64,000 bases of DNA from Cryptomeria japonica (Eukaryota > Streptophyta > Pinopsida > Cupressales > Cupressaceae): contig NC_081405.1 in the NCBI RefSeq assembly GCF_030272615.1, forward strand, positions 476,805,508-476,869,507, written 5' to 3'. Below the pieces are notes generated by a model. It did not search any database. It worked only from the letters and a program-made list of their open reading frames with translations, and was not told the DNA's origin. Within the stretch, counting starts at the first letter, position 1, and every line of letters begins with the position of its first letter. The translations under genes were made by a program, and so were the position numbers. This document shows, piece by piece, positions 33,393-45,019 of this stretch.

Positions 33393-33934
33393 ATGTTTGA
33401 TGGTCATACCAGTAAGATAAAATAAAATACAAGTCAACCTTGATCGACAAAGGATGTCAAACCAACATAGGAATAGAAGCAAAGGTGGATGTCAACAAGC
33501 ATAACAATTGGCTGCCAGGTGGAGGCATTACACAGGTCGGTGTAGTGTGCATCGATGTAAAAAATTGGCAAGCAGATCATCTTTTATGAGGAACTTGCAA
33601 GTCATGCAAGATGCCAAAGGATTGCAGCTCAAGGAAGGCAAGTTGGAAAAGAATCTAGATTGTTCCTGCAAGAAGATTTGATCTTCGTACCTATTTGGTG
33701 AAGGAAACAAAAAAGTCATTAATGGTGAATGATAGAGAAAAGCAGAAAAGCATGGTGCAGACCTCTAAGTTTGGAAAATGCATATTGGAATGTGAATCTT
33801 TGCTGGCGATTGATCAATGTCATGAAGATCTTATCCCTGGCAAAGTAGATCAAATAGAATCATATTCAGATCAAGTTGGAGAAGGAAAACCTAACATGAG
33901 AGTATTTGAATGCATTTTTGGTAGGAATCCATGA

Positions 33935-33944
33935 TTATAAATAC
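33935..33944 (+). promoter_or_regulatory. Likely TATA box in RE5 LTR
   Basis: TTATAAATAC in the middle of the LTR, followed some 130 bp on by the GA repeat. RE11 has CATAAATATGC at the matching place (about 57948). Confidence 0.42.
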
Positions 33945-34171
33945 ATGAGCTGAAAACAGAAAAGGTTGAAGAGAGCTTGAGTGTAGAGAAGAATCATCTC
34001 CCTTATAATTTATTCTAAGAAATTTGTAGAGTGAGTCAACAAGAAAACTGATGATAGGATTTAATCGACTGTGATTGAGTATCGGTATAACTGTAGCAAG
34101 TCCAATAATTGAGAAAACCGATGAGGTGTGGCTAAGAAAGGTGGCATCCAAGTGTGACACAGTGAGTTATG

Positions 34172-34175
34172 AGAC

Positions 34176-34208
<33 letters not shown>

Positions 34209-34209
34209 A
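34172..34209 (+). repeat. GT/GA microsatellite in RE5 LTR
   Basis: A run of GTGTGTGTGAGAGAG type, about 12 GA units. RE1 and RE11 have at most short GAGAG runs here, so it expanded in this copy. Confidence 0.85.
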
Positions 34210-34733
34210 GAGAGGCCAAAAATCAGAGAGAGTGATCTCATAGCCAGTAGTGTGAAATATAGTAAAGAAGAGAAGACTGTTAATCGATAGAGACCTATTT
34301 GATCAAGAGTTGCAGAATTCTTTTGCAACAAAAAGACATAACTATATCTAAATTGTATCTCAATATACATCACCAAGTTGGAGCTTTGTGCAGGGGTTGG
34401 TGCTCCTTGGGTTAGTGCCCTAAATAAGAAGGGGTTGGTTCTCCTTGGGTTGGTACCCTAAATATTTATAATTCAATGTTTCACTTGTGAGGCTGGATTG
34501 GATCATTAGTCTCCAGCAGCATTTTTCACTGAGGTTTTTTGCATATTGGGTTTTCCTTGTACATATGGTGTTGTGGGTTGCATTTGTGTGATTTCCTTCT
34601 TTGGTCTCCTCATTTTCTTTACTATTTTGATTCTTTAGTGCTTAAGATAACAACCAGTATTTTGAAGTTTCCTTAAAAGTGAAAAGAGTTTAGGAACCAT
34701 TGATTCACCCCCCTCTGAGTGGTACTTTGTATT

Positions 34734-34738
34734 CAACA
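34734..34738. repeat. RE7 target-site duplication, left (CAACA)
   Basis: CAACA before TGAAGAGGGG. These are also the last five bases of the RE5 LTR. The right copy is 49587-49591. Confidence 0.82.
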
Positions 34739-35831
34739 TGAAGAGGGGAAAATAGATTTGAAAGGTAAACTGATCAAAACATAACAAAATAAACATGTAG
34801 AATGCTAAAATATCATTAAAAGACCATTTCACCTTGATATTTTACCTTCTCCTTTGGATTGAGCTTGACGAAGTGAAGATGCCCCTTGATAATGCTCCAC
34901 TTGATGTGCTCCTTTGATTGCTGGATGTGGATGACTCTCCAATATTGTGCACAAATGATAAGGATGAGATGATCAAGTTGCCAAGATGATTTCCTGGGCT
35001 CAAAAGGGCAACATAAGCTTACTGGATTTCAAGATGTTTAGAATGAAGGGATGAAACCCTATTTTATAGGAAGAGGAGAGGAAAACGGATGGCTAGGATG
35101 AATTCGAGATGAAGGGCTAAGATTTACTTGTGAGCTCGCATAAGGTCCAAGAGAGGGTGTGGAGACCAAGAAATATGCCTTAAAGGCATTTTGTATCTCC
35201 ACACTCCACAAGATGCATTGGAGGAATTAAAAATTCTCCAAAAAAGGATATCGTGGGGATTGGAGGAATAAAAAGGAATTAAAAATTCCTTGGGAGAGGG
35301 GATGTCTAGAGGAATGTGTGATTTCAAAAATCTTACATTCACCTAGGAAAAGAGCATTTAAAGCTAGTGGCTAGATGAAAATGACAAAGAGTTGACTTTG
35401 TGACTAATCATGATGATTAACCATTAACAACTCATTAGGAGGGGGATGAGAGGAAATGTTAGGTGGAATTAATATTTGTAGGAGAATTTGACTAGGAGAG
35501 AGAATGAGTGGAGGGAATAAAAAATTAGAAGAATAATGTTAAGTGAGTTTAGGGAGTTTCTAGAAGAATGAATTAAGAAGATGATTTGTAGGAATCATGT
35601 AGGTTAACTAATTAATTGAAATTAATTAGCTAAGAGGAAGATTTGTGAGGATTTGATTTTCTTAGAAGAATAAAGAAAGGGATTGATTTATTAAATAAAT
35701 CAATCATATGCTATAGTGATAATATTAATTATATTTAATTAATATTGAGAGGAGTTTGAATTAACATAATTAATTAATTAATTATGCGAGGAATTAAAAA
35801 TAATTAAAATAATTATTTTTAAGTGTCTACA
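34739..35831 (-). repeat. RE7 3' LTR (left copy, 1093 bp)
   Basis: Plus edges TGAAGAGGGGAAAA and AAGTGTCTACA. Same length as the right copy. In the first 160 bases I count seven differences, six of them transitions. The right third is very A+T-rich (AATTAATTAATTA runs). Confidence 0.92.
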
Positions 35832-35845
35832 TTTTGCCCCTCTTT
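35832..35845 (-). other. RE7 polypurine tract
   Basis: Minus strand AAAGAGGGGCAAAA directly before TGTAGACACTT, the 3' LTR start. Confidence 0.8.
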
Positions 35846-36054
35846 GAAGTGAGGTATGATGACACATTGATTCAAAGAGTAATCTTGTTTTGATGGTGAT
35901 ATTGGTTTGATAGGATTCCCTAGCTCTTGATTGATAGATTATGGTATGGTGATGCCCCCTCGGGAGATCAATTGAGGTATTTGATCTTTGGAGTTTTGTG
36001 AAATTGATATCCCGATAGATTTGATTTGATTCAATTGATAAGATCTAGATTCAG

Positions 36055-36690
36055 TCTGGTTTCAAGAAGAATTCATCCTGTATAAGACAAAGATGATCAA
36101 AGTGTCTGGTTTCAGGAAGGATTCATCCTGTATAAGACATGATTGATCACAATATCTGGTTTCAGGAAGGATTCATCCTGTATAAGACATGATCAGAGTG
36201 TCTGGTTTCAGGAAGGATACATCCTGTATAAGACATGACTGATCACAACGTCTGGTTTCAGGAAGGATTCATCATGTATAAGACATGATTAGAGTGTCTG
36301 GTTTCAAGAAGGATACATCCTGTATAAGACATGACTAATCACAATGTCTGGTTTCAGAAGGATTCATCATGTATAAGACATGATCAGATCACAACGTCTG
36401 GTTTTAGGAAGGATTCATCCTGTATAAGACATGATTGATCACAACGTCTGGTTTTAGGAAGGATTTATCCTATATAAGACATGATCAAAGTGTCTGGTTT
36501 TAGGAAGGATACATCCTGTATAAGACATGACTGATCACAATGTTTGGTTTCAGGAAGGATTCATCATGTATAAGACATGATTAGATCACAATGTTTGGTT
36601 CTAGGAAGGATTCATCCTATATAAGACATGATTAGAGTGTCTGGTTTCAGGAAGGATACATCCTGTATAAGACATGAATCAGAATCAGAA
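36055..36690. repeat. RE7 tandem array 1: 13 units of 46-51 bp
   Basis: Each unit carries GTCTGGTTTCAGGAAGGA, then TTCATCCTGTATAAGACATG and a variable TGATCA spacer. Thirteen copies occur at about 36056, 36102, 36153, 36199, 36249, 36295, 36345, 36395, 36446, 36491, 36541, 36592 and 36638. Short (45-46) and long (50-51) units largely alternate, making a dimer of about 96 bp. GGATTCATCC inside each unit is a small inverted repeat. It lies in the 3' noncoding part between integrase and the 3' LTR. Confidence 0.92.
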
Positions 36691-37780
36691 TTGATTATGT
36701 GAGGAAAAAAAAAATAGAGGAAGAAAAACTAAGGTGGAAGCTATAGATGAGGAACAAATATGAAGAAGTCGTGAGGTATTTGGAAAGAAGAATATGAGAT
36801 ACGAGTCTACGGAGGAAAATGGGGGCAATTGAGAACTCCATGGGATTATTGAGTTTAGGATTTGATGGAATAATGGTGAGATTTTGTGCACAACAAATGT
36901 GGAGAGCCAACCTAGTTTGATGTTGCCCTGAGTGACTTGCACCATTGACTATAGAAATCAAGATGCCATGAGAAACGCAAGGCATGGACTGACTTTGTAG
37001 ACAAATAGGAATTTCTTGCACACAACAATGCAAGTGTTAAGAAACACTAATACAAAGTTGTGGGTTCGTGCAAGGAAACCCTCAAACACGTCGATACCTC
37101 TTGTACATGAGAAGGTAAGTGTTGATAAACACTAGTACCAGGTCGCTGATTTATACAAGAAGGATCCAAAACATGCCATACTATGAAATATACCCCAGTA
37201 TGCACCTATCATAACATACCTGGATATGGAAGAACCCAGGCAGTTGTAAATAGTGGCAGTTATAGGGCAAAAGATGCAAGCCTATATGAAAAGATCTAAC
37301 AAAATCTAACAAGTCTCTTCCTTGTGACCAAATGATACCTCTTGCCAAGAGTAGAACTAGGATGGACTTGGGATTGTTTCTCAAGACTTTTTGAAGCTTA
37401 TACAGAGGCATAAAAGCTCAATTTCACTGGGACATTTCTTGTTCATGGCTCAGGTGAAGACTCATCATCATACGCATGTTTTATTGGGAGGCAGAAAAGA
37501 AGGAATGTTGTGCATGGGTGGACTGGATGGCAGATGATTTGTAGTATCGACATGATAGATAGTGGATTTGGTTATTTACCTTAGTGCCTGCATAGAGGTT
37601 TTCACCAAGATACTTGCCCATAGCGCCACGAATTGTTTTTCTTTCTTTTTCTGATTTTTTTTTTTTTAATTTTTTGTATCATAAGGTGCCTATTTGCCAG
37701 GTTTGCACCAAAGTGATGATTTTTTCAGGATCTTTTTTCTCATTTTTTAATTTTTTTGAAAATTTAAGACTTTCTGAGGA
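36691..37780. other. RE7 3' noncoding region beyond the array
   Basis: No coding motif. It includes a 12-T run near 37658 and a pair of similar stretches around 37020-37060 and 37105-37150 (AAGTGTTAAGAAACACTA and AAGTGTTGATAAACACTA), each with a small hairpin of the AGTGTT/AACACT type. Confidence 0.5.
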
Positions 37781-39190
37781 CTAATCATAAAACTTTTTGA
37801 GGTGCATGATATTCATTGGATCATCCAAAGGATCGCCTTCAGGAGTAGCCAATTGATAAGCTCCTGATCCATATTTTGCTATGATTACATATGGTCCAAG
37901 CCAATTAGGCTCGAACTTACATTTCTTTTCTCTTTCTTGTAGATTTTTCTGATTCCCCATGAGGATAAGATCACCAACTTGGAATTCTCAGGTTTTGACT
38001 TTTTTATGATAACTCATGCGTAGATGGTTTTGATATACCCAGAGATTATTCAAGGCCCTGAGGCGCCTTTCATCTAACAATTCTAGCTCTTGTAAGTGAG
38101 CAATTCTGTATTCTTCCTCTGGTAGGATGTTTTGCAGCGATACCCTTAGAGAGGGGATCTCGATCTCAAGGGGAAGGATAGCTTCGGAACCAAATACTAG
38201 GGAATAAGGAGTGGCACCTGTGGGGGTGCAGATGGAGGTGTGGTAGGCCCATAATGCAGGATGGATTTGGAGGTGCCAATCACGACCTGCTTCATTGACT
38301 ATCTTTTTGAGGATTTTTATTAGGGTTTTATTAGAAGCCTCAGCATGGCCATTGCCTTGGGGATAATATGGAGTGGAGAAGTGGTGTTGGATGTTGAATT
38401 TTTGGTAGAGTTCTTTGACATCCTAGTTTTTAAATTGTTTACCATTATTTGTGATGATAACTTTTGGGATGCCATATCGGTAGATTAGGTAGCTCAAGAT
38501 GAATTTGGATATTTGCTTGCTGGTGGTGAAAGTAAGAGGGATAGCCTCTACCCACTTGGTGAAGTATTCGGTGGTGGTGATAATGAATTTATGTTTGTTG
38601 GAAGATGAAGGGTGGATTTTCCCAATGAGATCAAGCCCCCACTGCGAGAAGGGCCATGGTGTAATGAATGGCTACAATTCTTGTGACGGTGCATGAATCT
38701 TGTCACCATGCTACTGGCAAGGGATGCATTTCTTAACATAGTTGTATGCATCTTATTCCATTTTAGGCCAATAGTATCCTGTTCTCAAAAGTTTTTTAGC
38801 CAATGTGAGTCCACTTGAGTGTGCCCCACAGATGCCCTCGTGTACTTCGCATAATGCCCATTTAGCTTTTTGTTTATCTAAACACCTTAGGAGGGAACCA
38901 TCAAAATGCCTTTTGAACAAGGTGTCTGCAAGGGTGGTGTAACGGGCACATCGGCAGTTGAAAGTTTGTTGTTGGGTTTTGGTGAGATGTGGGGGAATGG
39001 TGTTGTCTTTGAGGAAAGTGAAGGTTTCTTTGTACCAAAGGGACTTTGGACCAATGAGAACACACACCATTTCAGATTCTGGTAGGTTGTATGCCGGTAT
39101 AAACAATTTCTCGACCAAGAACTCACACTTCTGACTGTGTACTGGCATTTGAAGGAGGGAGCCAATGGTGGCCATTGCATCTACAATCCT
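37781..39190 (-). pseudogene. RE7 pol: integrase
   Basis: Minus strand. The H2C2 zinc region (HEGICGAHSSG, RTGYYWPKME near 38860-38755, then a CIPC motif) is followed by the core: WGLDLIG near 38640 and a TNNGKQF box near 38445, where most gypsy integrases have TDNG, so a catalytic Asp is changed to Asn. The Glu region reads GNGHAEASNKT (near 38350). The C-terminal part has a LGPYVI motif near 37890 and ends at a TAG at 37781. Stops occur near 38753 and 38415. The reading from RNase H shifts frame by one base at the A run near 39190. Confidence 0.85.
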
Positions 39191-39794
39191 ATTTTTTTGT
39201 TTGTGGGATTTGATCAAACTTGATTGCCATGAAATGTTGTTTATGATCTTCAACCATGGTATGGTAGGGAAGGAGTTTATCATCTTTTGTCTGGTATTCA
39301 TCATTGACTTGTTTTATTATGAGCTGAGAATCACCATAAACTTGTAACTCCTTTATTTTCCAGTGGATAGCCAAGCGTAAACCTGTGATGAGGGCCTCGT
39401 ATTTTGCTCTGTTGTTGGTACATGCAAAGGTTGTCTTGTATGATTTGAGGATGCCATCTCCTTGAGGTGTGACCAATAATATTCCAGCCCCCAATCCATT
39501 TTGAGTGTAGGAGCCATCAAAATACAATTGCCATGTGGAGGATGTGGTAACAGTCATAATGAACTCATCTGGTAATTCTGTGAGAAGAGGGTGACCACCT
39601 GGAAGTGGAGCTTCAGTCAGCTGATCTGCAATAACTTGTCCCTTGATTGCCTTTCTATCCACATATTCGATGTCAAACTCACTTAAGAACATGACCCATT
39701 TAGCCGTTCTGCTAGTGAGAGCAGCTTTTGACAAGAGAAATTTAAGTGGATCAATTTTAGCAAATAATTTTGTCTTGTTGTTTAGCATATAGTG
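39191..39794 (-). pseudogene. RE7 pol: RNase H
   Basis: Minus reading 39788-39189: connection segment with SKAALTSRTAKWVMFLSEF, then the RNase H fold (QLYFDGSYTQNGLGAGI, NNRAKYEALITGL, VYGDSQLIIKQV), giving the D-E-D residues. It would degrade RNA in the RNA/DNA hybrid. Separated from RT by a TGA near 39795 that looks like a CGA change. Confidence 0.88.
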
Positions 39795-41348
39795 TCATAG
39801 TTTTTGTGTGCTGAACACTAATGCCAAACATGCTCTTTCAATGGGGGTGTAGTTGAGTTCATATCCTACCAACGTCTGACTGATGTAGTAAATGGCGTGT
39901 TCCTTCCCTTGATCATTTGTTTGCGCCAGTAATGCCCCCAATGCCACTGTAGTAGCACATATGTACAAAATGAGGGGTTTTCCAGGGGTAGGTGGCATCA
40001 AAACTGGAGGTGATGCTAGATATTCTTTTAATTTTTCAAATGCCTTTTGACAGAGGCAATCCCATTTGAATTTTGTGTCTTCACGTAATAGGTGTGCAAA
40101 TGGATGGCACTTGTCAGCTAGTTGTGAAATGAAATGCCTGACAGACTGGAGTTTTCCCTGGGGACTGCGTAGTTGTCTGAGAGTTTTTGGCGGAGGCATT
40201 TCCATAATAGCTTTTACCTTTGTGGGATCAACCTCGATGCCTCTATAGGAAACAATGAATCCTAGTAGTTTTCTTGATCTGATGCCAAATACACACTTTT
40301 TGGGATTTAGGCACAGCTTGTATTTTTCCAATCTTTCGAAGATCTGTTTTAGAATAGGGATGTGCTCTTGTCTTGTCTTGGATTTGCCTAGCAGATCATC
40401 CATGTAGTCCTCCATAATTTTGTGCAAGAGGTCATGAAAAATTATTGCCATTGCTTGTTGATATGTAGCTCCAGCACTTTTAAGGCCAAAAGGCATGACT
40501 CGATAACAAAAAGTACCCCATGGTGTTGTGAATGCAGTTTTATGTTGATCCTGATTTGCTATCCTGGTTTGGTTGTATCCAAAAAACCCATCCATTAGCG
40601 ATAGCATTTCATGTCCTGTTGTAAGATCCACAATCATATCTATGTTTGGGAGTGGGAAATCATCTTTAGGACAAGCTATATTTAGATCTCAGAAATTTGT
40701 GCAGATGCGAATGCCCCCAGCAGGTTTGCCGACAGGTACAATGTTGGAGACCCATTTAGCGTAGTCTATGGGTTTGATAAATTCTGTGTCTAACAACTTT
40801 TGAAGTTTTGCCTTGACCAAGAGAGCAATATGCGGGTGCATTTTGTGGAGTTTTTGTTTTACAGGTTTTGCATTTGGGTGGATGGTGAGATTGTGAACCA
40901 CCAAGGTAGGATCCAACCCTAGCATATCGGAATAGGACCATGCAAAATTGATTTTAACCTCTGTAAGGAAGTTAATGAAGTCTTGTTTCTCGATTTCGGT
41001 GAGGGATTTGGCAATGAGTACATTTTTCATAATGACTTCAGTGCCCATGTTGATGCTATCTATTTCTTCTATCAACAAATTTGATTTGTCCTGTGGAACG
41101 TAACCAATGGTAGGGAGGTCAAATCCCTCATCATCAAGTGCCTTTTCCAGGTTTTCACTTTCAGATACGCCCTTTTTTCTTATTTCTTGTTCATCCAAAG
41201 GCACCTCAAGGAGGTTTTCACCTAGAAAATCATATCTTTTTCTTTTATTATCTTTTTTGTGGATAAGGGCATTGACTTGACTACCAAAGTATCCCTTTTC
41301 GTGTAGTTGAATACCCTCAATTCTATTACAATCTTCCATATTTTGCAC
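39795..41348 (-). pseudogene. RE7 pol: reverse transcriptase
   Basis: Minus strand. Entry segment 41348-40689 with KLHKMHPHIALLVKAKLQK and KWVSNIVPV, a single TGA near 40689 in the TNF-DLN context (likely from CGA), then 40637-39795 with GFFGYNQ, TAFTTPWGTFCYRVMPFGL and the catalytic box YMDDLLGKS near 40400. The rest follows gypsy RT: KCVFGIRS, and GALLAQTND leading to the connection domain. The catalytic Asp pair is present. Confidence 0.9.
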
Positions 41349-41405
41349 TATTAGGTGAGCAATGAGAGCATTATCATCGACGCAGATATCTAAAGTGGGT
41401 CTGTC

Positions 41406-41747
41406 TCATTGGCCCCAGTCAATGAGTTCAAGATGGACAAGATGTAGCTCATGTGAACTGGGAGGGGTTACGGGGGTGATGGTATTGATGTAAGTGTTGA
41501 AGAAGGTATCTTTCTCGTATTCATAAGGCATTTCATGGAATTCCTCTTCGTCAGCGCTTTCGATATCTGAAGAAGGACTAGAAGGCGCACCAACAATAGT
41601 AATCTTAGGCACCAGGGTGTACCCCAAGCCTCTGTTGTATCTATAGGTGATAGGATTTATGGGTGCTTTTCTTCCTTTCTCCTCTAGTCCCAGACCGTGT
41701 CCTTTATAACCCATTTTTTCAACTATGGCAAATGTTTTTGGGTACAT
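41406..41747 (-). pseudogene. RE7 G-patch-like segment between protease and RT
   Basis: Minus reading opens VEKMGYKGHGLGLEEKGR, which fits the G-patch pattern (MGY.G.GLG....G), a short RNA-binding motif known in some retroviral and plant gypsy polyproteins. It is followed by an acidic tail with SADEEEFHEMPYEYEKD. One stop (near 41405) separates it from the RT part. RNA binding is a family inference. Confidence 0.62.
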
Positions 41748-41843
41748 TTCTCTGGATATTCTTGTTGAATCATCATCCTCTTCCTAGTACAACCATGAAG
41801 AGATATCTGCTTCGAGGTTCTCGTTATCAAGTGGGCCCCATTG

Positions 41844-42488
41844 CTAGAAGGTGGTGTTTTGGCATTGCATGACTGGTTTCGGGTCCTTTTTTAGCTCTTT
41901 TGGTTTGCCAAATGACTTAGGAGAGAGAGGGAGGTTGCTTATTAATAAGACATCCTCCAATTTGTATTCTCCATAGCCATTCTCCAAGATCTTGATTTGA
42001 TTATTTGGTTGGGATGATGTGGAGGCAACATTTGATGTGTCAGATGGAGGCATTGGCGAAGGTCTATTTAGTGGGCAATGATACGAATGCTTCCCCTCTA
42101 ATAGTTTGCAATATTGAAAAGGTTGGGGATCACCTTTGATAGTGATCACTTTTCCATTATAGGGGAATTTGATGCATTGGTGATAGGTGGAGGGTACGGC
42201 CTGCAAGGAATGAATCCATGGCCTCCTGAGGAGAATGTTGTAGGGGAGATCAAGATCGAGTACTTGGCAAGGGGTTTCAATTGTAATGGGGCCCACTTGA
42301 AGAGGTAAGGTGATCACACCCTTTGAAATTCTTTCCACACCATCATATGCCTTTATTGTGATCCTTCTTGATGTGTCTATTAGATCCTCAGAAAGTCCCA
42401 ATTGTTTTATCAATTTGTTTGTACACAGATTAAGCTCAGATCCACCATCTATTAGGATACGTTTGACCTTGTGCTTGTGGATGAGAGC
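41844..42488 (-). pseudogene. RE7 protease
   Basis: Minus strand. A TAA near 42490 interrupts the lead. The active-site segment reads RILIDGGSELNLC near 42440 (D-G-G type usual in this class of plant gypsy protease), then ITIKAYDGV, and YNILLRRPWIHS typical of the second half. Ends in linker toward the G-patch segment. Confidence 0.85.
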
Positions 42489-43039
42489 TTAGATGTGCAA
42501 AGGTTTGTTATGGTCCTCATCTACAGGAGCATCTTTGGAGTTAAATACAATGTGTTGTTGGGCAGCAAGGTTTCCAATCAGGGTTTGAAATTGGGTGGCG
42601 TTGATGTTATCAGGAACGAGTGATTGGAGAAGGGCTTGTTCCAAAATTTCTTTATGGACCGGAGAAGTCTTGAGAAGTTCCAAAATGAAGATCTACGCTG
42701 GTGTCTTCCCAAGTTGATTAAGGAGGTCATATCGGCGGGTGGAAGACATGGGTGGGGGGTTTGGTGGGGGAGGAACTCCTTGGATGGTGACTCTTCCTCA
42801 GCGTGTAGTTGCATTGTAGTCATTCTAGAAATGGGGGGTGGAAGGCATGGCACCTTGAATGACTATTCTAGCCAGATTTGGTCTGCTTTGGGAAGAAGGA
42901 GGATTAACTCCTTGGATGGTTATGACATTGACATGATTGTTTGCAGTTTCAATGCAACTTACTAAAAAATCAAAATTGGTTACGTGATTAGCGTAGTCAT
43001 AACCCATTGTGTTAGATGATGAGCCTTTTCCTTTATCAT

Positions 43040-45013
43040 GCTTTGGGAAGGGTTCCTAGTACATTTTGATTTTTTCATTTTTTATTACCAGGTTTTGCAT
43101 TTGCTACCCCAATCTCACCTCTATCAATGAGATCTTGTATGTAGATCTTCAGTTTCATACACTTTCGTTTATCATGTCCCTTGATACGATGGTATTCACA
43201 ATACTCATTTTCATTATACCATCTTGGTTTAGGTTGATTGGGATCAAATGGGCGAGTGATTGGAAAAACCACTATACTTGCTTGGACAAATTTTTGAAAC
43301 ACCACTTCAATAGGCTCAGCAAGAGGAGTGAAATCTCTTGGAGTCCTGTTATTCGATTGGGGTGGTCATCCCTAGATTGAGACATTGTTGTGAGGTTTTT
43401 GAGATTGATCTGAATTGTTTTGATTGTTGAATTGATGAATATTGGTGGTGGATTTTGGGGGAGCGGCCACGGTTTGGACCCTCTTTGCATCAGTTACACC
43501 ATCACTAACCACATTTTTATTTTTAGCCTAGAATTTTGGCTTGTCGCTATGATAAGAGGAAGAACTTTGTGATGACATATGGTAATGTTTCAAGGTTCCT
43601 TCCTCCAACAAGACACGTTTGAGGGCGAGGCCCTTATTAGTCAATTTTTGGAAGGATTTGATACATTGAGATATTAAAGGTCTTGAAAGTTCAGGCACCA
43701 AGTTCTTTTGCAATAGTTCAATTTGATGTTGTCCTGGCATGTCCCACTAGAATTTTTTGATAAGATGTTGCCAACTTTGTAGGAAATTGGCGAAGGTTTC
43801 TCCAGGCCTTTGTTTTGTATTACATAGGTCCATCATAGAAACATCATTACCCATGTTGTATGCATAGTGGGCCACAAATTTTTCTGCCAAGTCTGGAAAA
43901 GAGACAATGGAACCTTGTGGTAAATATGAGAACCATGCCAGGGCGTCTCTCGTGAGACTCTTGGGAAAGAGTCTGCGAAGATAAAGGTCACTATAGGAGA
44001 CTTCTTGGCATAAGATGTGGAATTCTCAGACATGGTCGCGGGGGTCTACTTTGCCTTCATACTTGGTGAATTTAGGGATCTCAAATCCTGGGGGATATGG
44101 TGCAACTGATATAGATGGGTCGTAAGGACAAGGGCAAAACTCTTCGAATGAGTAAGCTTTCCTTTTATTAGTCTTTTCTTTCATGTTTTTGATGATATTC
44201 TTCATGTCTTGAATTTCCTTGATGAGGTCTTGTTGTGGACTTTGATATTGAATGATTGTATTTGCCCCAAGAATTGGATGAACCAAAGAAGGTGCACCAC
44301 CACCAATATATTGATATGATGAGGAGGTGGGAATGTGGGATGTGATGATCGATGGCACTAGTGTTTGAGGGACAGTTGGTTGCGGTTCGCCAATTGTTGT
44401 GACCGGATTGAATACGGCCTGGATAAAATTTGTGACATTGTTGGGAGGAAGGGAAGTTTGTGGAATAGAAATTTGTGGTTGAATAGAAGGAGGTGGTATA
44501 GAAGTTTGTTGGAGAATGGATGAGATCAGATTTGATAGTGGTATGGATGGTAAGGAGGAAGAAGGTGGGATGGAGACCATGGTGGGAGGTACTGCGGGTG
44601 GTATTGATTGATCCTGGATGATTGATGGGGCTGCAATTGACTGAGTTTGAATAGTAGGTGCAGCACTTTGTGTGGGAGCGAGGTCTCCTTGTGGTTGTTG
44701 GGTGTGAGCAGATCTATTAAATTCAGATGGAAGTTGAGCTCCATGTTCAAGGAGAGTTTTTTAGAAGTGCAGTAGGATTGTGTTTAATAAACTTTTCCAT
44801 CATCTCTTGGTTATAAGAATCCAATAGGAAAGTTTGTACTTCCGGACAAAGTTCATCTTGGTTAACCATGTCAATATTTTGGCTTTGATCTTGATCGCTT
44901 GGTTGCCCACTTTGTGTATGATCTTGCATGGGATCTTCATATAGGACACCAATGTCTAGCATGCCATATTGTTGATCAGCTATCTTTTTCTTTTGGGATC
45001 GAGTTGTGACCAT
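43040..45013 (-). pseudogene. RE7 gag
   Basis: Starts at the ATG at 45013 (MVTTRSQKKKIAD), immediately after tandem array 2. After an acidic head (to 44747) the frame shifts into a Pro/Ser/Ile-rich linker and the capsid entry (FEIPKFTKYEG, 44080-44040); the capsid goes on in pieces (44033-43833, 43740-43528). The zinc-like motif CEYHRIKGHDKRKC lies near 43200. From 43040 to 42490 decayed linker leads to protease. Stops and shifts break it about five times. Confidence 0.83.
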
Positions 45014-45019
45014 ACATGA

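Larger units (their letters stand above)
21813..34738 (+). mobile_element. RE5: Ty1/copia retrotransposon, 3' part, interrupted by RE6
   Basis: Plus-strand element seen from mid-gag (21813) through RNase H (25417), polypurine tract (25551-25563) and a 3' LTR in two pieces (25564-25774, 33393-34738). The 5' part lies beyond RE3, off the left edge. RE6 occupies 25775-33387 with its own target duplication. The protein is close to RE1, including an almost shared PKLVWVEKEKEKAESS stretch before the protease. It has by far the most internal stops of the copia elements here. Confidence 0.87.
33393..34738 (+). repeat. RE5 3' LTR, part 2
   Basis: Continues the LTR after RE6 and ends TTTGTATTCAACA at 34738. 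The last 60 bases match the RE1 LTR end. Pieces 1 and 2 sum to about 1557 bp. Two tandem copies of a CTCCTTGGGTT-containing unit lie near 34390-34460. The right edge is shared exactly with the left edge of RE7. Confidence 0.86.

Noticed and set aside
35124-35342. ORF of 72 codons, repeated at 48891-49097
   Set aside because: It is repeated only because both RE7 LTRs carry it; it has no motif and lies over LTR sequence.
36055-36690. CRISPR-like regular repeats
   Set aside because: Units are contiguous imperfect tandem repeats with short related spacers, in a plant element, with no cas genes. The same holds for 45020-45880.
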